A stretch of DNA of 41,236 nucleotides, from positions 1-41,236 of the forward strand of contig DAIDIZ010000073.1 in assembly GCA_027451585.1 (NCBI GenBank), written 5' to 3'. Below are positions 24,244 through 32,116 of this stretch, piece after piece. Every line of letters starts with the position of its first letter. Within the stretch, counting starts at the first letter, position 1. The notes below the pieces were generated by a model. It ran no database searches and had not been told where the DNA came from. It saw only the letters and a list, made by a program, of their open reading frames with translations. The position numbers and the translations under genes are program-made. The DNA is from Chlamydiota bacterium. Its GTDB lineage: Bacteria > Chlamydiota > Chlamydiia > Chlamydiales > SM23-39.

Positions 24244-24867
24244 TTAAAAGTGGAGTAAGGAGATGAGGACAAAGAGGCCGAATGTGATGATGATGAGTCC
24301 TGCAATCCGATTGATCCATCCCATGGCCTGATGGCTCACCTTTTTTCGAAAAAAAGTTACCCCTTCACTCAAAAGAAGCCACCAAAAACAAGCACCTAAG
24401 AAGATTCCGAAAACCAATAGAGAAGCATCTAGGTATTTTTCAGAAACATTCACAAGGCCAAGGCTTGCAAAGATCGCCACAAAGGAAAAGATGGTCATCG
24501 GGTTGGAGAGGGTCAAGAAAAAAGAGGAAAGAAAATCGGAGAGGAGCGATCGGTGTGAGATTTTTTCGCTATTGGTAGAAGAAGGGGCAGCAAAAAAGGT
24601 TCTCGCTCCGAGAAAGAGGAGAAAGACCCCTCCCAACAGGTGGAGGACAAGATGTTTGGCAACGAGAAAATCGGAAACGAGGGTAAGGCTTAAGGCGGCA
24701 AAAAGGCCATACAATGTATCTGCTGTGGCAGCCCCGAGCCCTGAAAAGAGACCAGAAAAGCGACCGTACTGCAGTGTTCGCCTAATACACAAAACGCCGA
24801 TGGGGCCAACGGGGGCCGCAATGGAAAAACCCAAAAGAGCCCCTTTAAATAGCAAAGTCATGTCCAT
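24244..24867 (-). CDS. LysE/RhtB family amino-acid exporter
   Basis: The protein has 207 residues and about six hydrophobic helices. The family opening 'GALLGFSIAAPVGPIGVLCI' (with the P-x-G-P pattern) is followed by 'GLGAATADTLYGLFAALS', then 'FLTLSNPMTIFSFVAIFA', all typical of LysE/RhtB exporters. The exported compound cannot be predicted. ATG 24867 is used; a second ATG two codons later is possible. The gene starts nine bases after the groEL paralogue stop. Confidence 0.9.
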   Translation of the reverse strand: MDMTLLFKGALLGFSIAAPVGPIGVLCIRRTLQYGRFSGLFSGLGAATADTLYGLFAALSLTLVSDFLVAKHLVLHLLGGVFLLFLGARTFFAAPSSTNSEKISHRSLLSDFLSSFFLTLSNPMTIFSFVAIFASLGLVNVSEKYLDASLLVFGIFLGACFWWLLLSEGVTFFRKKVSHQAMGWINRIAGLIIITFGLFVLISLLHF

Positions 24868-24876
24868 GATATTTGG

Positions 24877-26460
24877 TTATGCTTTTTCCTCTTCAGGGGC
24901 GATCAGGCTTTCGGTGAGTAGGATCACACCGGCCATTGAAACAGCATGGATTAAGCTGTTTTTGACTACTTTCGCAGGGTCTTGCACTCCCGCTTTCAAG
25001 AGGTCTTCCACCCGTTCTGTTTCGGCATTAAATCCAAAATTGGCTCCCTGCTGAAATGCCTCTTCTAGAATGAGAGAGGGCTCACGGCCGCTGTTTTGCA
25101 CAATTTGTCGGAAGGGGGCTTCGCATGCTGCATAAACGATTTTCGCGCCGATCAACTCTTCAGGTGGGAGGTTCATATGAGGCAGCATTCGGGAGGCTTG
25201 GAAAAGCATGACGCCTCCTCCAGGAACAATTCCCTCTTCTAAAGCAGCTTTTGTAGCGTTCAAGCTGTCTTCAAAAAGTTGCTTTGTTTTTTTCATCTCG
25301 GTCTCGGTCATTGCACCCACGCGGATCAGAGCAATGCCCCCTTGGAGTTTCGCTTTTCTCTCTAGAAGTTGTTTTTTATCATAGAGAGATCCGGCCGTCT
25401 CAATTCGCGCTTGGATCTGCTTGAGTCTTCTTTCGAGGGCCTCTTTTTTGCCGGTTTTCCCGATGATCGTTGTCTTTTCCCTTGAGATAACAACCCTCTC
25501 CGCCATCCCAAGTGATTGACTATCAAGTTCTTTAAGAAGAAGTCCTTTTTCTTCTGAAACAACCTCTCCCTGCGTAAGGATAGCGAGATCTTCGAGGATC
25601 TCTTTTCGGAGATCACCAAAGGCAGGAGCCTTGATGGCAGCTACTTTCAGAGTCCCTTTGAGTTTATTGACAACGAGGGTGGAAATGGCATCCCCCTCGA
25701 TATCTTCGGCGATGATCAGAAGAGGCGCTCCACTGGATGCTGTTTGCTGAAGGAGGCCTAAGATTTCTTGAGCAGAAGAGATTTTTTTATCGGTGATGAG
25801 TACATACGGGTGGTCCATTTCCACAAGAAGCTTTTCCCCATTTGTTACGAAATAAGGGCTGAGGTAGCCCCGGTCGATTTGCATCCCTTCGACCAGTTCG
25901 ATCGCCGTCTCAGTTCCCTTTCCTTCTTCAATAACAACGACCGTCTCTTTGCCTGCCTTTTCAAAACAAGTGGCGATGATCTCACCGATCTCTTTTCTGT
26001 TCGATGCTGATACGGTGGCAATATTTTTCGTGTCTTGGAAGGAGGCGATGGTAAGAGATTTTTTGTCGATGAAGGCGAGGATCTGTTCAAGAGCTTTCTC
26101 CATCCCTCTTTTGATGGATAGCGGATTGGCTCCCGCCGAGATGTTTTTGAGCCCTTGTTTGACTAAGGCATTCAAAAGGACGATCCCCGTTGTGGTGCCA
26201 TCGCCCGAGATTTCTTTGATTTTTGTGGCCACTTCTCTTCCCATCAAGACTCCCATATTGAGGAAAGGATTTTTGAGTTCCACATCCTGGGCGATGCTGG
26301 CCCCGTCGCTTGTAATGGAGGGAGAGCCGAAAGAGAGATCTAACCCTACGTTGAGCCCTAGAGGCCCAAGAGTCATAGAAACAACATCACAGAGCTCTCT
26401 AACCCCGTCGCGCAGGGCGTTTCTCGCCTCTTCGTCAAAAAGAATTTGCTTAGCGGACAT
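24877..26460 (-). CDS. groEL: Divergent GroEL paralogue (chlamydial second/third-type chaperonin)
   Basis: The protein is a 527-residue chaperonin of Cpn60 type. Nucleotide-binding residues are kept: T30-L-G-P, D52 in 'SITSDGASIA', D87 in 'SGDGTTTGIVL', and 'EEGIVPGGGVMLF'. Conserved apical segment 'APLLIIAEDIEGDAISTLVV' is present. Many positions that are fixed in canonical chlamydial GroEL differ (for example K34 is L in 'GPLGLNVGLD'), and the Gly-Met tail is missing; the protein ends 'IAPEEEKA'. There is no groES upstream and no CIRCE-like repeat in the 205-base gap. Chlamydiae are known to carry extra GroEL genes, and this fits one of those rather than the main chaperonin. RBS GGGAGG lies seven bases before the ATG. 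It heads an apparent four-gene transcript with lysE, GT9 and the basic protein. Confidence 0.88.
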   Translation of the reverse strand: MSAKQILFDEEARNALRDGVRELCDVVSMTLGPLGLNVGLDLSFGSPSITSDGASIAQDVELKNPFLNMGVLMGREVATKIKEISGDGTTTGIVLLNALVKQGLKNISAGANPLSIKRGMEKALEQILAFIDKKSLTIASFQDTKNIATVSASNRKEIGEIIATCFEKAGKETVVVIEEGKGTETAIELVEGMQIDRGYLSPYFVTNGEKLLVEMDHPYVLITDKKISSAQEILGLLQQTASSGAPLLIIAEDIEGDAISTLVVNKLKGTLKVAAIKAPAFGDLRKEILEDLAILTQGEVVSEEKGLLLKELDSQSLGMAERVVISREKTTIIGKTGKKEALERRLKQIQARIETAGSLYDKKQLLERKAKLQGGIALIRVGAMTETEMKKTKQLFEDSLNATKAALEEGIVPGGGVMLFQASRMLPHMNLPPEELIGAKIVYAACEAPFRQIVQNSGREPSLILEEAFQQGANFGFNAETERVEDLLKAGVQDPAKVVKNSLIHAVSMAGVILLTESLIAPEEEKA

Positions 26461-26491
26461 GAAAGACCTCCCAAATCAAAAAGGACTGATT

Positions 26492-26598
26492 TTAACTCGA
26501 TTGTGTACATTTTTTGAACGGGCAGCTCCGAGAGTGGTGTTCAATAACAAAAGCTCTCTCCCGAGCATACCGGCAAAAATGAACAGAGCCGAGTTTAA
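26492..26598. repeat. Family A palindrome, long centre
   Basis: The left arm TTAACTCGATTGTGTACATT continues TTTTTGAACGGGCAGCTCCG. The centre has AGAG facing CTCT around GTTCAATAAC, then CGAGCATACCGGCAAAAATG and AACAGAGCCGAGTTTAA. The right end has the ATACCGG motif that also forms the ends of family E. It lies between the divergent groEL paralogue and the coiled-coil gene. Confidence 0.8.
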
Positions 26599-26665
26599 CA
26601 GGAGGTCTTCTCGATTGTCAAATGGGGCGAGAATTGGGTTGCAATGAACCTGAATAGGAAATAAA

Positions 26666-27781
26666 ATGGGTTTCTTTTTTAGGAAATCGAAAACAATGTC
26701 CCACCCCGTTGGTCGTGTTGCGCATGACCCGTATGCGCCTGTGGTCTCTTACCTTCAGCAGAATGATCGTTTGATTCGGGAAAATGTCAGTTTGAGGCTC
26801 CAGAATATCGAGTTGAGATCTGCTCTTTCTGAGGCATATAGCACAACCGAGGAATTGCAGGGATCTCTGGTATGTACTCAAGACAGAGCATGGGTTGAGC
26901 AAGAATTATTAAGAAGCCGACTTGCCGAGAAAGAGACCCGAATCGAGACGTTACAACGATCTAACGAGGAAAAAAATCGGGTAATTCAAGAATTGACTGA
27001 GAAGAATCAGCGATTGACAATGATTCAAGAGGTCTTTGCTGGACAACTTTCTGCCAGCCAGGAAGAGGTGATTCGACTTCGTCTTGCTGCAAAAGCACAA
27101 TTTGGACAAGAAGAGCAATCCTCCCGTTCTCCCCCATCCACTGCGATAGGTCCCATAGAGAGAGAGACCCCTTCTTCTCGGAGCAGTAATGCTGAGAATC
27201 GACTCCCACCTAGTTTAGCTAAGGGAGATCCTCAGGAGATCAATGCTCGATTGAGGGGAAAATTGGGTATTCCTACAGGATGTTACTTGATTGCGAAAAA
27301 GGATCTTCCCTCGGTTTCTTTAGATTCAAGCAGTGTCGAAGGAAGGCTCTTACAAATTTATTGGGATCGTTGTTTTGCCGAGTGGACGGGGAAAAGAAAA
27401 TTCAAAGACACTTTTATTTCGATGTTGAAGAATATAGCCACGGCTATGGGGAATGCAAGGGGCAAACCAACCAATGATTCGATTTTGCGTGATTGGATCC
27501 ATGGAAAACAAAGTCCTGTTTTGATGCCGCTGCCGCTCTTCGAGTTTTTCGGTTCTCGGCCCCTTTTTGTTAAGGCCGCTGTGGATGCGGGCCTCAATTT
27601 CCATGATTTGAATCAACTCGAACAAAATCAGATTTTCTTTCATTTGGTTTGTCTTGCTCTTATTTACCAGCTAGATTTTTCCCCAAATTATCCCTTTTCC
27701 AAGATGGAAGAAGATTGTCGTAAGTATCGCCCCGAGTTGATTGCAAGGTTGGAATATTTAAGGCCTTCTCGAGGAAATTGA
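26666..27781 (+). CDS. Coiled-coil protein of unknown function
   Basis: The protein has 371 residues and I do not recognise a family. Residues ~30-140 are a charged heptad-type coiled coil ('LLRSRLAEKETRIETLQRSN', 'KNRVIQELTEKNQRLTMIQE'). A Ser/Pro-rich linker at ~150-185 is followed by a compact C-terminal region with aromatic motifs such as 'LLQIYWDRCFAEWTGKRKF' and 'DSILRDWIHGKQSPVLMPLP'. There is no signal peptide or membrane helix. ATG 26666 has AGGA six bases upstream; ATG 26696 also follows AGGAAA and is possible. The architecture (coiled coil plus unique domain) is common among type III secreted chlamydial proteins, but nothing here proves secretion. Its 3' end overlaps the convergent rsmI by 24 bases. 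Confidence 0.7.
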   Translation: MGFFFRKSKTMSHPVGRVAHDPYAPVVSYLQQNDRLIRENVSLRLQNIELRSALSEAYSTTEELQGSLVCTQDRAWVEQELLRSRLAEKETRIETLQRSNEEKNRVIQELTEKNQRLTMIQEVFAGQLSASQEEVIRLRLAAKAQFGQEEQSSRSPPSTAIGPIERETPSSRSSNAENRLPPSLAKGDPQEINARLRGKLGIPTGCYLIAKKDLPSVSLDSSSVEGRLLQIYWDRCFAEWTGKRKFKDTFISMLKNIATAMGNARGKPTNDSILRDWIHGKQSPVLMPLPLFEFFGSRPLFVKAAVDAGLNFHDLNQLEQNQIFFHLVCLALIYQLDFSPNYPFSKMEEDCRKYRPELIARLEYLRPSRGN

Positions 27782-28570
27782 CTTTTTATACGCTTCTCGC
27801 TTTGGAATCTTTTTTAGTCTGGCTGCCACCTTCACCGCTTCCTTTAGGGGGAGACCATGAAATTCTTGGAGCATGCAGATCAACTCCTCGATCGAAAGGG
27901 GGTCGGGAAGAGTCTCGTTGGGAGAGATGATCAGAACCATTTCGCCTCGAGGAGGCTTTTGCTGAAAATGGGAGAGGAGTTCTCGAGGCGTTCCCCGAAG
28001 ACATTCTTCAAAGGTCTTGGTCATCTCTCTTGCGATTGCTACCCTTCGTTCCTCATCGATTTCTCCGATTTTTTCTAAAGTTTTTTCGATGCGAGAAGGG
28101 CTTTCTAGCGCGAGCGTGGTCCCAGGATAGAGAAGAGCGCTGCGCAAAACAGACGAGAGTCCCTCTTTGGGAAGAAATCCGATTGCTTGGAATCGGGTTG
28201 TATCAAATCCTGAGAGAAGTAAAGCCTGGACCAAGCTACAAGGACCGGGAATGGGTGTAAAAGGAATCTTTTTTTGAATGCACTCTTGGACAAGGAGGAG
28301 GCCAGGATCGTTGATGCAGGGGGTCCCTGCATCAGAAATCAAAGCGATCTTTTCTCCTTGTAGAAGTCGATCGAGAATGAGCTCTAATTCCCTCTTTTCG
28401 TTGAATTTATGATACGAAAGAAGAGGCTTGTTGATAGAGAAATGGTTAAGGAGAATGGAGCTGCGGCGCGTATCTTCGCAAAGGACTAGATCACATTCTC
28501 GAAGAGAGGTAAGGGCTCTTTCTGTGATATCTTGAAGATTGCCGATGGGTGTAGATATGAGATACAACAT
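27758..28570 (-). CDS. rsmI: 16S rRNA (cytidine-2'-O)-methyltransferase RsmI
   Basis: RsmI adds a 2'-O-methyl group at C1402 of 16S rRNA. The protein has 270 residues from ATG 28570. The start 'LYLISTPIGNLQDITERAL' is the family opening. 'CEDTRRSSILLNHF', 'IALISDAGTPCINDPG' (SAM pocket), 'FTPIPGPCSLVQALLLSG' and 'REMTKTFEE' follow in the expected order. The longer open frame upstream reads through tRNA-Cys and is rejected. The ATG lies only eight bases from the tRNA 3' end, with no room for a normal Shine-Dalgarno, so the mature mRNA may be nearly leaderless after tRNA processing. Confidence 0.95.
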   Translation of the reverse strand: MLYLISTPIGNLQDITERALTSLRECDLVLCEDTRRSSILLNHFSINKPLLSYHKFNEKRELELILDRLLQGEKIALISDAGTPCINDPGLLLVQECIQKKIPFTPIPGPCSLVQALLLSGFDTTRFQAIGFLPKEGLSSVLRSALLYPGTTLALESPSRIEKTLEKIGEIDEERRVAIAREMTKTFEECLRGTPRELLSHFQQKPPRGEMVLIISPNETLPDPLSIEELICMLQEFHGLPLKEAVKVAARLKKIPKREAYKKSISSRRP

Positions 28571-28578
28571 ATAGGAAT

Positions 28579-28650
28579 AGGTGGCACTCAGATTCGAACT
28601 GAGGAATGGGGGCTTTGCAGGCCCCTGCCTTACCACTTGGCGATGCCACC
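28579..28650 (-). tRNA. tRNA-Cys (anticodon GCA)
   Basis: The minus strand folds as a cloverleaf: acceptor GGTGGCA/TGCCACC, D-arm GCCAAGTGGTAAGGC, anticodon stem GGGGC/GCCCC around CTGCAAA with anticodon GCA, and T-arm CTCAG-TTCGAAT-CTGAG. The discriminator is T73 (U73), the Cys identity base. CCA is not encoded. rsmI follows after eight bases. Confidence 0.96.
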
Positions 28651-28661
28651 GAAAAGGGCCT

Positions 28662-28691
28662 ATTATGCTCGATTGCTTCTAAAGGGGTCAA
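28662..28691 (-). promoter_or_regulatory. Promoter of the tRNA-Cys/rsmI transcript
   Basis: On the minus strand, TTGACC (28686-28691), 18 bases, CATAAT (28662-28667). The start would be a few bases before the tRNA. The -35 overlaps the stop codon of the deubiquitinase gene. The spacing equals that of the tRNA-His promoter. Confidence 0.7.
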
Positions 28692-30559
28692 CTGATTTCA
28701 TTGTAGAAGGCAAGATAGGCCCGTTTTGCCTCCGCAGCGAAAGCAGATCTTGTGATCACAGAGACTTTTTCATCATCGGCTTTATAGTAGCAAACCTCGT
28801 TGCCTTTTCGGGCTACGTAGTACGCAACATAGTGGCCGCTTGTTGTAGAGGATCCTTTGTGAACCAGAAAGCTTTGGAGAAAGTATCTGGTTGCAGTTGG
28901 TGTGGTCTTTTCTAGAGTGATCATTTCGTCAATGGGCATTTCACGGTCATCTTTTCCTTCCGAGGAGTGCCGATCGACCCTGACGGCGAAAAACGGAGGA
29001 GGCGTTACGAATTGCATTTTTTGTTCTATTAACTCGAAAACTCTTTCTCCAGAATCATTGTCAACTCCGTCACTGATGAATTGAGGAGTCGTTGTTTCAA
29101 TGGACGGGGTTGGTTGAATTCCACTTTCAAAGGTTGCAGGTATCTTCCCCTCTTTATCAGTTGCAATGTGAATGATGGGAGTAATCCATTGTTTTGGTTG
29201 TATGTGAGAATATATCGGATCATTTTCGATATAGTAATTGTTTGGTATTTCGAGCTTTTGAAGGTTGTATTGTCGGGCTTTTGCATCCACTTTTTCATTT
29301 GTCGGGCTTACGCATTGATATAGATTTTCCGTTGCGACACATTCTCCAGGAAGAGCGTTCAATTTCTGGAGAATTTCGCAAGGGTCTTGCTGTATTGTTG
29401 TATCGAATCCAAGATCTTGCATCCACTTTTCTGTATCGATCTTTGAGGGGTTTTGACCCTTAGGCAGCATAAAAAAAGAGGCAATATAGGGATTGCTCAT
29501 AGCCATTTGCAGCAGGGCATTCATTGGGCAAGCTGTTTTTGTGGGGTTCGCCAATCCGATGGGTTCTTTTTCAATTAAACGATCGACGGGCGGAGCGGTT
29601 CGATACGCTTTCAGTTCCCTAATATTTTTTGTTTTGGCGTACTGAAGAAGAGCTTGAGCGTGGGCTGTTGTAGGTAAGTCCTGTACGAACGTCGTGTCTT
29701 TCTCCTTGTATTCCATCCTCGTTTTTTTCTCCTCAGGATCGAAGATAAGAGAGAACGAAGGAGGTAAGGGGGCTGCTTTCTCCCGATCTTTCATCATGGC
29801 CTCAATGGCGCAGAGCATCGATTCCCAATCGCTTTCCGAAAGGGACGAAGGTCCAGAGATTTCAATCTTGTATGTGTGGGATCCTAACGAAATCCTCCTT
29901 TCTATTGTGATAGGTACGGAGGCACTCTTGGGATCGGCTGGAGTGGCAATCCCTTTAGCGCTGGAAGGTATGGGTAGGTGAGCCTTTGTCTGAGGTTCTG
30001 TGTCGGGGAGCGGGTCCTCTGTGGTAAGTACGGCGGCACCCTCGAGATCGGCTGGAGTGGCACTCCCTTCAGCGCTGGAGGGTATGGGTAGGTGAGCCTC
30101 TGTCTGAGGTTTTGTGTCGGGGGGCGGGTCCTTTGTGATAGGTACGGCGGCACCCTTGGGATCGGCTGGAGTGGCAATCCCTTTAGCGCTGGAAGGTATG
30201 GGTGGGAGAGCCCCTGTCTTGAGTGTTGTTTCTGGGGGCGGAGGAGACAGTTGGTAGGCTGTGGAGTCAACAGTTCGCAAATAGCATCGAGAGATAAAGC
30301 AGGAGAGAATCGGGCGAAACCAGTGGCTCTTCTTGTTTACAACAGCAGAGTCTCTTTTTGCACTGGACTCAGAGGCAGTTTGTTGTACGGCAGCGGCAAC
30401 CGGTGGGGGCGGTGCGAGAGAATGTGTGGATTGGTTTGGTATGGGGGTGGAGAATCTCTGATTTGCAATGCTGCATACGTTCCGAATGATCTTTAAAACC
30501 GACAGGCCTGAAGAAAATAGTCCAGATACATTATGTAATGGGTTATTAATACTGTTCAT
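28688..30559 (-). CDS. Predicted ubiquitin-specific protease (USP/UCH-type deubiquitinase), likely host-directed
   Basis: The protein has 623 residues. Residues ~332-623 carry the USP catalytic pattern: Cys box 'IGLANPTKTACPMNALLQ' with C344; 'IQQDPCEILQKLNALPG' near 389, equal to the Q-Q-D-x-x-E-x-L motif; 'PPFFAVRVDRHSSEGKDD' near 521; and His box 'SFLVHKGSSTTSGHYVAYY' with H576, followed by 'VCYYKADDEKVS' with D595/D596. The Cys box has one residue more between N and C than usual. The N-terminal half is proline-rich, with short hydrophobic runs and nearly three copies of a 38-residue repeat. Bacteria lack ubiquitin, so a secreted effector acting on host ubiquitin is the inference; no secretion signal can be proven. 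ATG 30559 has only a weak GTGAG upstream. Confidence 0.8.
   Translation of the reverse strand: MNSINNPLHNVSGLFSSGLSVLKIIRNVCSIANQRFSTPIPNQSTHSLAPPPPVAAAVQQTASESSAKRDSAVVNKKSHWFRPILSCFISRCYLRTVDSTAYQLSPPPPETTLKTGALPPIPSSAKGIATPADPKGAAVPITKDPPPDTKPQTEAHLPIPSSAEGSATPADLEGAAVLTTEDPLPDTEPQTKAHLPIPSSAKGIATPADPKSASVPITIERRISLGSHTYKIEISGPSSLSESDWESMLCAIEAMMKDREKAAPLPPSFSLIFDPEEKKTRMEYKEKDTTFVQDLPTTAHAQALLQYAKTKNIRELKAYRTAPPVDRLIEKEPIGLANPTKTACPMNALLQMAMSNPYIASFFMLPKGQNPSKIDTEKWMQDLGFDTTIQQDPCEILQKLNALPGECVATENLYQCVSPTNEKVDAKARQYNLQKLEIPNNYYIENDPIYSHIQPKQWITPIIHIATDKEGKIPATFESGIQPTPSIETTTPQFISDGVDNDSGERVFELIEQKMQFVTPPPFFAVRVDRHSSEGKDDREMPIDEMITLEKTTPTATRYFLQSFLVHKGSSTTSGHYVAYYVARKGNEVCYYKADDEKVSVITRSAFAAEAKRAYLAFYNEIS
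29910..30245 (-). repeat. Tandem 114-bp repeats inside the deubiquitinase gene (about 2.9 copies)
   Basis: Segments beginning near 29912, 30023 and 30137 on the plus strand share GTACGG(C/A)GGCAC..T and GGTATGGGT(A/G)GG. The period is 114 bases, equal to 38 residues with core LPIPSSAKGIATPADPKGA and DPPPDTKPQT. The reading frame is kept, so copy number could change without breaking the gene. Confidence 0.85.
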
Positions 30560-30693
30560 TGTAATTGTGTCTCACGTTATATGCTAAGTGTCTTGTTATA
30601 CTAATTATATATGTTTTTGTTTTTATTTTCAATATATTTTTTTATTTGAAAAAAATCCTTTTGCCCTTTCCATAATTTTCTATATGCTGAACG

Positions 30694-30766
30694 TATACCG
30701 AAATAACCTGAAGACTCGGATTTTTAAGCGCGCCGAAGCGCCGACTTTTGACTCATTTCCGGTATA
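30694..30766. repeat. Family E palindrome, short copy upstream of murF
   Basis: TATACCGAAATAACCTGAAG at the left faces CCGACTTTTGACTCATTTCC then GGTATA at the right. In the frame of the plus strand the right arm encodes PTFDSFPVY, as in the murG copy (PTFASFPVY). It ends seven bases before the murF ribosome-binding site. The rest of the 225-base gap between the deubiquitinase and murF is very AT-rich and probably holds divergent promoters, but I cannot fix a clear one. Confidence 0.7.
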
Positions 30767-30784
30767 TATGTAGGAGAAAAATCC

Positions 30785-32116
30785 ATGCGCAATCAATCAT
30801 TGCATTCTCTGGCCGCGTTCTTGGGGATTCGAGTGAGTGAGGATGTTCAAATATTTGGTTATCAGATAGATAGTAGGTCTATTTCTCCAGGGGATCTTTT
30901 TTTTGCTCTAGAGGGGCAAAAGCAAGATGGTCATGTTTTTCTCTCTGAGGTGAGACATAAGGGGGCTTTAGCTGCTCTGGTTTCCCCTCACTATCGAGGG
31001 CCCGATTATGGACTGATCCTCATCCCTGTGGAAGATCGTCCTCTGGCGCTTCAGACGCTCGCTCGGGAGCTATTAAAGAAGACGCCTCAGGTGAACGTTG
31101 TGGCCGTGACTGGATCGGTGGGTAAAACGACGGCTAAAGAGTTCATCGCCACCTTGTTAGAAGGGAAATTCCAAGTGGGAAAAAACCCTTTAAGTCAGAA
31201 CTCCAAATTGACATTGCCTTTGACTATTTTGAATCGGACGGGTCAAGAGGAGATTTTGGTTTTAGAGATGGGGATGAGTGAGCCTGGCGATATTTCTCGT
31301 TTAGTGGCGATTGCGCCTCCGGATGTCGCTGTATTAACCAAGATCGGATCATCTCATATTGGACAGTTTTCTGGGGGGATTTCCGATATTGCCAGAGAAA
31401 AAGGGGCGATTTTTTCCCATCCGAAGACAAAAAGGGGCATCGTTGATCACGATTTTCTTTCCTTTCAGTTGCACCTAGATTGTCCGATGACCTCTTTTTC
31501 TTTAGAAGATCCAAGAGCTGATTATTTCTTATCGGTTGCTGATGGTGTTTGCAGAGTTGATGAGAGGGGCGTGAGGGGCTGCCGTTTTCTATCCCCTTTC
31601 CAAGAAAGACACATTCTTCACAATATTCTCGCAGCTATTTGTGTGGCTCGCGAATTGGGAGTGGAGTGGAGTGATATTGAGGAGAGAATCTCCCTGCTGA
31701 CAATCCCCAAAATGCGTTTTGAAAAGGTTGAAAAAAAGGGTGTTTTCATCATCAATGATGCCTATAATGCGAGCCCTGAATCGCTCCGCGCAGCGTTAAT
31801 GAGTTTGCCTCAGCCAAAACCGGGGAGGAAGCGAGTGGCTGTTTTAGGTGCGATGCGAGAATTGGGTGCCTTATCGGCGCCAATGCATAGAGAGATTGGA
31901 TTATTTGCGCAGGATTGCATTGATCATCTTCTCGTACTAGGAGAAGAGGCTGCGCCTCTTTGTGTTGCGTTTCGTGAAGGGAAAAAACCGGCAGAGCTTT
32001 TCTTGGACCATCAAAGCCTTTCCATTCGTTTAAAGGAGCTAGTTGAAGAGGGGGATGTAGTTCTTCTCAAGGGGTCTCGTGCATCTGCAATGGAAACAAT
32101 TTTGGAGGGGTTATAA
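30785..32116 (+). CDS. murF: UDP-N-acetylmuramoyl-tripeptide--D-alanyl-D-alanine ligase MurF
   Basis: MurF adds D-Ala-D-Ala to the UDP-MurNAc-tripeptide in the cytoplasm, using ATP. The protein has 443 residues. The N-terminal 'DSRSISPGDLFFALEGQKQD' is the MurE/F nucleotide-sugar domain. The P-loop is 'VTGSVGKTTAKE' with G110-T116; 'NPLSQNSKLTLPLTIL', 'EMGMSEPGDISRL' and 'INDAYNASPESLRAAL' follow in the usual order. AGGAGA is seven bases before ATG 30785. It is the first gene of the murein cluster and ends overlapping the first base of mraY. Confidence 0.96.
   Translation: MRNQSLHSLAAFLGIRVSEDVQIFGYQIDSRSISPGDLFFALEGQKQDGHVFLSEVRHKGALAALVSPHYRGPDYGLILIPVEDRPLALQTLARELLKKTPQVNVVAVTGSVGKTTAKEFIATLLEGKFQVGKNPLSQNSKLTLPLTILNRTGQEEILVLEMGMSEPGDISRLVAIAPPDVAVLTKIGSSHIGQFSGGISDIAREKGAIFSHPKTKRGIVDHDFLSFQLHLDCPMTSFSLEDPRADYFLSVADGVCRVDERGVRGCRFLSPFQERHILHNILAAICVARELGVEWSDIEERISLLTIPKMRFEKVEKKGVFIINDAYNASPESLRAALMSLPQPKPGRKRVAVLGAMRELGALSAPMHREIGLFAQDCIDHLLVLGEEAAPLCVAFREGKKPAELFLDHQSLSIRLKELVEEGDVVLLKGSRASAMETILEGL

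Noticed and set aside
26461-26665. CIRCE heat-shock operator upstream of the groEL paralogue
   Set aside because: The palindrome found here is a family A repeat; no TTAGCACTC/GAGTGCTAA arms are present.
27758-28636. Longer rsmI frame starting at 28636
   Set aside because: The extra codons are translated tRNA-Cys sequence; the RsmI family begins at LYLISTPIGNLQD.
30588-30773. 61-codon plus-strand frame before murF
   Set aside because: AT-rich, low-complexity start and an end made of the E repeat; no ribosome-binding site.
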